Source of the DNA: Actinomadura craniellae
GTDB lineage: Bacteria; Actinomycetota; Actinomycetes; Streptosporangiales; Streptosporangiaceae
Reading direction: 5' to 3'
Assembly (NCBI RefSeq): GCF_003289645.1
Contig: NZ_QLYX01000009.1
Location: 62,001 to 126,000, forward strand
Length of the DNA: 64,000 nucleotides
Made by a program: the position numbers and the translations under genes. The notes under the pieces were generated by a model that had not been told where the DNA came from, ran no database searches, and worked only from the letters and a program-made list of their open reading frames with translations. Of the stretch, positions 58,338-64,000 are shown piece after piece; position 1 is the stretch's first letter; each line of letters opens with the position of its first letter.

Positions 58338-58787
58338 TCAGAGGGGGTTGTCCAGCAGGGCCGTCAGGTCGCGGGCGAACGCCGCGGTCCGCGGGTCGTC
58401 CCGGCCGCCCAGCGGGGCCAGGAGCCGGTCCAGCAGCGTCTGGACGGTGTCGATGGCGGGCCGGACGGCCTCGTGCCCGCGGGCGGTGAGCGCGAGCCGC
58501 ACCGCGCGGGTGTCCGCCGGGTCGCGGACGCGTTCGATGAGTCCGCCCGCCTCCAGGGCGCGGGCCAGCTTGGACACGTACAGCGGTTCCAGGCCGGTGT
58601 GGTCGGCCAGTTCGCGCTGGCTGGGGCGCAGCCCGGTGTGCTGCATGCCGTACAGCGAGGACAGCAGCACGTACTGGGCGTGGGTCATGCCCAGCGGCGC
58701 CAGTGCGCGGTCGACCGCGACCCGCCACTTGTTCGCCAGCCGCCAGACGAGATGGCCCGGCGTCGGGCCCTTCGGTGTGTCCGCCAT
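58338..58787 (-). CDS. MarR family regulator
   Basis: The 149-residue protein has the winged helix LRPSQRELADHTGLEPLYVSKLARALEAGGLIERVRDPADTRAVRLALTARG. It is in front of the dehalogenase-like gene and an AT-rich palindromic site lies directly upstream, so it likely represses its own operon. Confidence 0.9.
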   Translation of the reverse strand: MADTPKGPTPGHLVWRLANKWRVAVDRALAPLGMTHAQYVLLSSLYGMQHTGLRPSQRELADHTGLEPLYVSKLARALEAGGLIERVRDPADTRAVRLALTARGHEAVRPAIDTVQTLLDRLLAPLGGRDDPRTAAFARDLTALLDNPL

Positions 58788-59154
58788 GGAAATTACTGTA
58801 CATGGATATTAAGTACATGGCTACTATTTGGTCCGGGGTGCCCGTCACATCGGTCGCGCGGGCGTTGACAGGTGATCACGGGGTGGTTGTAATGAGGGCG
58901 CGTGCCGCATGGCGCCGACCAGAGAGCAGTGGGCCGGTCGGCGAGTTGGCGAGCACCGTTCACCGAGGGGGCCATGCCATGAGTTCACACTCCACGGTCC
59001 GCGCCTGATCCAGCGCTCCCGCGCGCCCCCCGTTTCCGCGGTGCCCGGTATTTCACCCTGCCTGTCCGGCTCGATCGGCGTCCGTCTCCGACGGGGTTCG
59101 CGCGCGTTCGTTCACCGCACCGATCCCTGACATCTCCTGGAGAGCGATACACGC
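58788..59154. other. 367-base gap between the MarR and hemerythrin genes
   Basis: The left end holds the MarR operator. The rest has no supported gene; several short frames there lack ribosome binding sites. GGAG at 59140-59143, 12 bases before the hemerythrin start, is the likely ribosome binding site. Confidence 0.5.
58797..58818 (-). promoter_or_regulatory. candidate MarR operator
   Basis: GTAC at 58798-58801 and 58813-58816 flank GGATATTAA to give a near-palindromic AT-rich site in otherwise GC-rich DNA. It is 10 bases before the MarR start codon and overlaps its likely -10. Confidence 0.55.
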
Positions 59155-59682
59155 ATGTCCGAGTCCTTCCACCAAGCGATCAGCGAAGAGTCCCGTGCCG
59201 GCGAGGAAAGTCCCGCGGCCGGGGACGGCCCCGGCGAGGTCGCGAACCTCGCCGACAAGCTCCTGGAGGTCCACACCTGGCTCCGGGCCCAACTGCAACA
59301 GGTGCGCGCCGAGGCCGACGCGTACTTCACCGGCCGGGAGCCCGGCGTGCCGCTGGGGCTGCAACTGCGGCAGCACTGCCTGGCGTTCTGCCAGGCCCTG
59401 GAGTTCCACCACACCGGCGAGGACGGGCAGGTCTTCCCCTTCCTCGCGGACCGGCACCCGCACCTGCGCGGCGCCCTCGACCGGCTGAGCGAGGAGCACC
59501 GGACGGTCGAGGGCGTCCAGCGCGAACTGGTCGCCCTGCTGGCCGACCTCGGCACCGCCGACCCCGGGCGCTTCCGCGCCGAACTGGACCGGCTGTCGGC
59601 GGAACTGACGGCGCACCTCGACTACGAGGAGGAGTCGCTGCTCCCCGCGCTGGCCGGGATCCCGTTCCCGCCCGCTCCCTGA
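59155..59682 (+). CDS. hemerythrin HHE domain protein
   Basis: The 175-residue protein has one HHE cation-binding domain: VHTWLRAQLQQV, HCLAFCQALEFHHTGEDGQVFPFL, LSEEHRTVEGV and LTAHLDYEEESLLPAL supply the His/Glu ligands of a di-iron site. Such proteins bind O2 or NO or store iron. It stands alone with a hairpin behind it. Confidence 0.88.
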   Translation: MSESFHQAISEESRAGEESPAAGDGPGEVANLADKLLEVHTWLRAQLQQVRAEADAYFTGREPGVPLGLQLRQHCLAFCQALEFHHTGEDGQVFPFLADRHPHLRGALDRLSEEHRTVEGVQRELVALLADLGTADPGRFRAELDRLSAELTAHLDYEEESLLPALAGIPFPPAP

Positions 59683-59688
59683 CACCGG

Positions 59689-59720
59689 CCGGGCCGGGGA
59701 CGAGTTCGTCCCCGGCCCGG
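59689..59720 (+). terminator. hairpin after the hemerythrin gene
   Basis: A perfect 14-bp stem (59689-59702 with 59707-59720) has loop AGTT and begins 6 bases after the stop codon. No T-tract. Confidence 0.7.
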
Positions 59721-59796
59721 AAAGCCGCGTCCCCCCGGCCAGGCGGCCCTGGGGGGAGGGGCCGGCCGGCCGGGGGGCGGCGGGGTCAGGCGGGGA

Positions 59797-61029
59797 TCAG
59801 CAGTTGCCCCGGACGGGAACCCCGTTGAAGCGGTCGTTGAGGAAGTTGAGCGAGTCGCCGCTGCTCCGCAGGATGCCGATGGCGTGCTCGGAGACGTAGT
59901 AGACCTTCCAGGTCACGTTGGCGCCCAGCCGGCACCAGTCCTTGCGCAGGGCCTCGGCCTGGGAGAAGGGGATGATCTCGTCGAAGAAGGCGTGCGGCTG
60001 GAAGACCGGCACGGGCGGCTTGGTGGAGCCGAGCTTGTTCTCGTTCAGCCGGTCCTGCCACACCTTGGTGGCGAGCGGGTCGGTGTGGGTGTAGTGGGTG
60101 GTGCGCTTGAAGGCGGTCTGGACGAACATGGAGATGCCCTCGCCGCTGACCAGGCAGACGTCCCGGGCCGCGTCCAGCAGCTTGCGGCCCTCGTCGTTGA
60201 GGTAGTCCGCCAGTTTCAGGTCGGGGTAGGCGGCGTCGTACCCGACGGCGGCCATCAGCGCGAAGGCCACGAACAGGCCGCCGTCGAGCGCCCTGGCGAC
60301 CGCCAGCAGGTCGGCGGGGACACCGCCGGCGGAGACGCCCTTGAGGTTGAGGTCGGGTGCGTAGGTGGGGGCGAGTTCGGCGGCCCACCCGGCCGAGGTG
60401 CCGCCCTGGGAGTAGCCCATCAGCCCCACGGGGGTGTCGGCGGCGAGGCCGGCGCCGGGCAGCCGCTTGGCGGCCCGGGCCGCGTTGAGCACGGCCTTGC
60501 CCTGGGAGCGGCCCACCTCGTAGGTGTGCTGGCCGGGCGTGCCGAGGCCCTCCATGTCGGAGACCGCGACCGCCCAGCCCTTCTCCAGCGCGTCGCCGAT
60601 GAACCCGCCCTCGTAGTCACCGCCGTTGGCGATGGTGTAGGAGGGTGCGCACTGGTCCCCGATCCCGCGGGTGCCGACCGCGTACGACACCAGCGGCCGC
60701 TTGCCCGAACCGGTCCACGGGGTCTGCGGGGTGAGCACGATGCCCGACACCGCGATGGGCGCGCCGGTCGCGGACTCCGACCGGTAGAGCACCTGCTCGG
60801 CGCGCGCGCCGTCGATGCTGCTGTCCACCACCCGCGAGCGGATGACGTCCCCGGGGCTTCCCGCGGGCAGCGGGGACGGGGGCGTGTAGAACGGGTCCTC
60901 GGCCGGGGTCGGGGCCGCCGCGGCGGTCCCACCGGGCAGGGCCGTCGTCAGCGCGGCGCCGAGTCCCACGACCAGTGCGGCGCGCAGTGCCCGCCGGGTG
61001 ATTCCGAGGCGGCGAGTGCCGGCTCCCAT
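59797..61029 (-). CDS. secreted lipase (LIP family)
   Basis: The 410-residue protein has a signal peptide (RRALRAALVVGLGAALTTALPGGTAAAA). A lipase fold follows with the nucleophile elbow GYSQGG near residue 205, a closing Asp in PHAFFDEIIPFSQ and His in YYVSEHAIG. The family hydrolyses triacylglycerol or esters outside the cell. Here it might free sterols from esters, feeding the steroid pathway; this is inference. A small palindrome TGAGC-GGTT-GCTCA (61097-61110) is in its promoter region. Confidence 0.88.
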   Translation of the reverse strand: MGAGTRRLGITRRALRAALVVGLGAALTTALPGGTAAAAPTPAEDPFYTPPSPLPAGSPGDVIRSRVVDSSIDGARAEQVLYRSESATGAPIAVSGIVLTPQTPWTGSGKRPLVSYAVGTRGIGDQCAPSYTIANGGDYEGGFIGDALEKGWAVAVSDMEGLGTPGQHTYEVGRSQGKAVLNAARAAKRLPGAGLAADTPVGLMGYSQGGTSAGWAAELAPTYAPDLNLKGVSAGGVPADLLAVARALDGGLFVAFALMAAVGYDAAYPDLKLADYLNDEGRKLLDAARDVCLVSGEGISMFVQTAFKRTTHYTHTDPLATKVWQDRLNENKLGSTKPPVPVFQPHAFFDEIIPFSQAEALRKDWCRLGANVTWKVYYVSEHAIGILRSSGDSLNFLNDRFNGVPVRGNC

Positions 61030-61096
61030 CTGTGGCTCCCTTCCGTCGGCCCCGGACCGTCGTCGTGACGGTCGCGGGACCCGAACGTAAAGAAGC

Positions 61097-61110
61097 TGAG
61101 CGGTTGCTCA
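61097..61110 (-). promoter_or_regulatory. palindrome before the lipase gene
   Basis: TGAGC-GGTT-GCTCA lies 67 bases before the lipase start. It differs from the steroid-regulon palindrome. A regulator is not known. Confidence 0.35.
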
Positions 61111-61169
61111 ATAGCGGAAGTGGTGAGGACTTCCCGGCACTTTTCCGCGTTTGGTTGAGGAGGAGCGCG

Positions 61170-62099
61170 TCAACCGGCGCCGTTCGGGATGCCGGTGGTG
61201 TCCAGCCCGGCGACGCTGTAGGCCGCGTAGGTCTGGTAGGGGTCGCGCCCCTTGAAGTACGGGGTGAGCTGGGCGTCGAACTCCTCGACGGAGAAGACGT
61301 CGGCCGCGGCGGTGAACTTGTGCTCGACCGTGGGGGCGGCCATCAGCGCCACCATGTCGCCGTACACCACGAACACCTGGCCGCTGATTTCGTCGGCGGC
61401 GGGGGAGGCCAGGTAGCCCACGAACGTGCCGATCCGCTCGGGCGCCAGGATGTCGAGCGCCCCGTCGGGCCGGTCGTCGGCGCCGAAGACGTGCGCGGTC
61501 ATGGCGGTGCGGGCGCGCGGGCAGATGGCGTTGGCGCGGACCCCGTACCGGGCCAGGCCCTGCGCGGTGGAGAGGGTCAGCGCGACGATGCCCGCCTTGG
61601 CGGCCGAGTAGTTCGGCTGGCCGGCGGCGCCGAACAGGAACGCCTCGGAGGAGGTGTTGATCACGCGGCCGTAGACCGGGCCGCCGGCCGCCTTGCTCGC
61701 CGCCCGCCAGTGCACCGCCGCCGCCCGGGAGACCGCGGCGTGCCCCTTGAGGTGCACGCGGAGGACGTCGTCCCAGTCGGGTTCGGTCAGGTTGAACAGC
61801 ATCTTGTCGCGGAGCACCCCGGCGTTGTTGACCAGGATGTCCAGGGTGCCGAACGTCTCGACGGCGGCCTGCACTAGGCGGTCGCCCATGGACCAGTCGC
61901 CGACGTCCCCGACCACCGCGACGGCCTCCCGGCCGAGCGCCCTGATCTCGGCGGCGACCTCCTCGGCGGCGGCGCCGACGTCGTTGACGACGATGTTGGC
62001 GCCGCGCTCGGCGAGGGCCAGCGCCTCGCTGCGCCCCAGTCCGGCGCCCGCCCCGGTGACGACGGCGGTCCGGCCCGCCAGGCTGATGTTCGCGCTCAT
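61170..62099 (-). CDS. SDR family oxidoreductase, hydroxyacyl-CoA dehydrogenase type
   Basis: The 309-residue SDR has VVTGAGAGLGRSEALALAERGANIVVNDVG, the D-V-G after beta 2 that favours NAD(H), NNAGVLRDKMLFNL, Ser in INTSSEAFLFG and Y-S-A-A-K. The NDVG/RDKM pattern and a C-terminal extension are those of steroid side-chain (3R)-hydroxyacyl-CoA dehydrogenases such as Hsd4A/Rv3502c or Rv3548c. A regulon palindrome lies 75 bases upstream. Confidence 0.85.
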   Translation of the reverse strand: MSANISLAGRTAVVTGAGAGLGRSEALALAERGANIVVNDVGAAAEEVAAEIRALGREAVAVVGDVGDWSMGDRLVQAAVETFGTLDILVNNAGVLRDKMLFNLTEPDWDDVLRVHLKGHAAVSRAAAVHWRAASKAAGGPVYGRVINTSSEAFLFGAAGQPNYSAAKAGIVALTLSTAQGLARYGVRANAICPRARTAMTAHVFGADDRPDGALDILAPERIGTFVGYLASPAADEISGQVFVVYGDMVALMAAPTVEHKFTAAADVFSVEEFDAQLTPYFKGRDPYQTYAAYSVAGLDTTGIPNGAG

Positions 62100-62173
62100 C
62101 CGTGCTCCCGATGCATGCGGTCTCTGCGGAGGGCCCCGAAGTTAGTACGCGTTCGCTCTCCGGTCGGGAGAAG

Positions 62174-62188
62174 TCCCGCTCAGCGGTT
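62174..62188 (-). promoter_or_regulatory. operator before the SDR gene
   Basis: TCCCGCTCAGCGGTT matches the regulon palindrome at 13 of 15 positions. It is in the 105-base gap between fadD and the SDR gene, so the SDR has its own regulated promoter. Confidence 0.6.
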
Positions 62189-62204
62189 TCCGCCCGCCCC
62201 GGGA

Positions 62205-63854
62205 TCAGCCGCCGAGGGGCACCTCGCGGCGGACGACCTTGCCGGTGGCGTTGCGCGGCAGCGGGTCGGCGGTGACGCGCCAGCGGGACGGGACCTTGAA
62301 GTAGGCCAGCGCCGCCCGGACGTGCGCCGCCAGCTCCTCTTCGGCGACGGCGGCACCGGGGGCGACGACGACCACCGCCATGACCTCCTGGCCCAGGTCG
62401 GCGTGCGGCACGCCGAGCACGATGCACTCGCGCACGGCCGGGTGCTCGGCCAGGACGTTCTCGATCTCGGCGGGGTAGACGTTCTCCCCGCCGCGCAGGA
62501 TCAGGTCGGAGCGCCGGGTGGTCAGCCGCAGCCGGCCCTGCTCGATCACGCCGATGTCGCCGGTGTGCAGCCACCGGTCCGCCCGGATCGTGCGCTCGGT
62601 GGCGGCCGGGTCGTCCCAGTAGCCGAGCATGTTGAACGGGCTGCGCGCGCAGACCTCGCCCTCCACCCCCTCCGGCAGGGTCGCGCCGTCCGGCCCGCGG
62701 ACCTCCACCTGGACGGTCGCGACGGGACGGCCCAGTGTGCCGGGCGCCTCGGCCAGGTCCAGCGGCGACGCCACGGTCACCGCCGTGGCGGTCTCGGTCA
62801 GCCCGTAGCTGTCGACCAGCGCCGCCCGGGCCGCCGGGAACGCCGCGCGCAGCCGCTCCTTGAACGCCGGGGAGGACGGCGCGGACGCCAGCGCGAAGTT
62901 GGTCAGCGAGGACAGGTCGTAGCCCGACAGGTCGCCGTGCTCGATGAGCCGGTGCGCCATGGTGGGCACCGCGCCCCAGTTGGTGACCCGCTCCTTCTCG
63001 ATCAGCCGCAGCACCCGGTCCACGTCGAAGGCGCCCTGGTAGATGACGTTCGCGCTGCCGGTCGCCAGCCGCGGCACGGCGAGGTTGTGCAGCGCGGCGA
63101 TGTGGAACAGCGGCATCGCCATCAGGTGCCGCCGGTCGGCGGGGTCGGTCGGGTCGCCGAACGCCTGGGCCAGGGCGTCGTTCATCCGGTGGTACTCCAC
63201 CACGGACGTCAGGTTCCGGTGCGAGTGCACCGCCCCCTTCGGCCGCCCGGACGTCCCGCTGGTGTAGAGGATGACCGCGGGGTCGTCCTCGGCCGCGTCG
63301 TGCACCCGCAGGGGCGCGCCGGGGTACGCGCGGGCCAGCCGGGGGACGTCCTCCTCCAGGGTCAGCACGGGCGGGGCACCGGGCCCGGCCAGCGCGGCCC
63401 GGGCGGCGTCCGCGACGAGCAGCCGGGGCGTGGTGTGGCCCAGCGCGTACTCGACCTCGCGCCGCGACCACCAGGCGTTGTAGCCGACGGCGACGGCGCC
63501 GACGGCGACCGCGGCCCAGAACGCGACGACCCAGGCGGGCGAGTTGGCGGCGTTGATCGCGATCCGGTCGCCCGGCCCGACGCCGTGCTCCTCGCGCAGC
63601 GCCGCCGCCAGCGAGGCGACCTGAGCGGCGTGTTCGGTGAAGCTCAGCCGCTCGTCCTCGCTCACCAGGTAGTCGCGGTCGCCGAACCCGACCGACCCGG
63701 CCAGCAGCTCGCCGAGGTTCCGCCGGCGGTGCGCGAAGACCTGCATCGGGACGCCGTGGACCGCCTCCTCGCGCAGCTCGAACGGGCCACCGGGGCCGGT
63801 CAGCGGCGCCACGATCTCGGCCGCCGCGGCTCTCGGGTCCATGGGTGTGGTCAT
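62205..63854 (-). CDS. acyl-CoA synthetase (FadD/class I adenylate-forming)
   Basis: The 549-residue protein has the ATP loop [14 protein letters not shown], the A5 motif [11 protein letters not shown], the A7/A8 part [37 protein letters not shown] and the catalytic lysine region [13 protein letters not shown]. It activates a carboxylic acid with CoA. The promoter carries two regulon palindromes, so a steroid acid, side-chain or seco-acid substrate is likely. The ATG at 63854 follows GAAAGG. Confidence 0.87.
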   Translation of the reverse strand: MTTPMDPRAAAAEIVAPLTGPGGPFELREEAVHGVPMQVFAHRRRNLGELLAGSVGFGDRDYLVSEDERLSFTEHAAQVASLAAALREEHGVGPGDRIAINAANSPAWVVAFWAAVAVGAVAVGYNAWWSRREVEYALGHTTPRLLVADAARAALAGPGAPPVLTLEEDVPRLARAYPGAPLRVHDAAEDDPAVILYTSGTSGRPKGAVHSHRNLTSVVEYHRMNDALAQAFGDPTDPADRRHLMAMPLFHIAALHNLAVPRLATGSANVIYQGAFDVDRVLRLIEKERVTNWGAVPTMAHRLIEHGDLSGYDLSSLTNFALASAPSSPAFKERLRAAFPAARAALVDSYGLTETATAVTVASPLDLAEAPGTLGRPVATVQVEVRGPDGATLPEGVEGEVCARSPFNMLGYWDDPAATERTIRADRWLHTGDIGVIEQGRLRLTTRRSDLILRGGENVYPAEIENVLAEHPAVRECIVLGVPHADLGQEVMAVVVVAPGAAVAEEELAAHVRAALAYFKVPSRWRVTADPLPRNATGKVVRREVPLGG

Positions 63855-63916
63855 CGGGCGCCTTTCGTCCGCGGGGCGCCCATTGTGCGAGGCACGCCGG
63901 CGCGCGACACGCGGCC

Positions 63917-63952
63917 TCCCGGTCACCGGGACGCCGTTCCCGGTGACCGGGA
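63917..63952. promoter_or_regulatory. double operator before the acyl-CoA synthetase gene
   Basis: TCCCGGTCACCGGGA (63917-63931) and TCCCGGTGACCGGGA (63938-63952) are two self-palindromic copies of the steroid-regulon motif, 21 bases apart, or two helical turns. Together they also form a 15-bp inverted repeat. Confidence 0.7.
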
Positions 63953-64000
63953 CCGCACGTCCGGAAAGGGCCCGGATGACCTTCACTGTGTGCCGCGCAG

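Noticed and set aside
38398-63952. Steroid operators as KstR or KstR2 sites
   Set aside because: The KstR pattern (AAC-N2-GTT with flanking T and A) and the KstR2 pattern (CAAG-N2-CTTG) do not fit TCCCGSTSAGCGGGA.

Overview
The window is very GC-rich, with short intergenic gaps, GTG and TTG starts and many 4-base ATGA/GTGA gene overlaps. This fits a filamentous actinobacterium. Paired XRE/DUF397 loci, DUF6879, HelR, F420-type enzymes and WhiB7 point to the Streptosporangiales (Actinomadura or Thermomonospora-like); this placement is inference from gene content.

Region 1 (1-17.7 kb) is a conserved core block in the order known around Mycobacterium tuberculosis Rv3199c-Rv3193c: nudC (cut by the window start), mycoredoxin, uvrD2, whiB7 with a long attenuated leader, an ABC1/UbiB-like kinase, a DUF2342 protein, an S16 PDZ protease, moaE and a UPF0182 membrane protein. 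tesB, a crotonase, a YgjP-like metallohydrolase, a Nudix hydrolase and an epimerase are interleaved. Region 2 (17.7-25 kb) holds two identical initiator tRNA genes, then an ECF sigma/anti-sigma pair divergent from DUF4331, TPR and NicO metal-transporter genes. Region 3 (25-34.5 kb) is accessory. It has a TetR and an Rrf2 regulator with visible operators, an F420-type reductase, a guanidine-III riboswitch in front of a Gdx/SugE exporter, an XRE/DUF397/RsbW-like locus, and an OLD-type ATPase with a TOPRIM-like DUF4276 partner that could be a phage-defence pair.

Region 4 (34.9-38.3 kb) holds the most unusual observation. A PTH2-type peptidyl-tRNA hydrolase gene has an in-frame TAG at its fifth codon, counted from the only ATG with a ribosome binding site. 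It overlaps a small coiled-coil gene, which is followed on the same strand by a well-formed tRNA with anticodon CUA, which reads UAG. The helR gene lies next. I read this as a possible self-contained amber-recoding or amber-sensing circuit.

Region 5 (38.4-47.7 kb and 53.2-64 kb) is a steroid A/B-ring degradation cluster: IclR, HsaB, HsaD, KstD, KshB, HsaA, HsaC, a KstD-like flavoprotein, KshA, a second HsaA-like monooxygenase, a KstR-like TetR, an SDR and an acyl-CoA ligase. A 15-bp palindrome close to TCCCGSTSAGCGGGA occurs nine times, in front of these genes and of the IclR gene itself, so it is a strong candidate operator of one regulon. The cluster is interrupted at 47.7-53.2 kb by minisatellites, a secreted propeller protein, an orphan three-repeat CRISPR-like array and a second XRE/DUF397/RsbW locus.

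Dispersed repeats are prominent. There are seven copies of a palindrome built on TGATCCTTCAGC, two perfect palindromes built on GTGATCGTKGAGGAT, and tandem duplications at the 3' ends of three genes.
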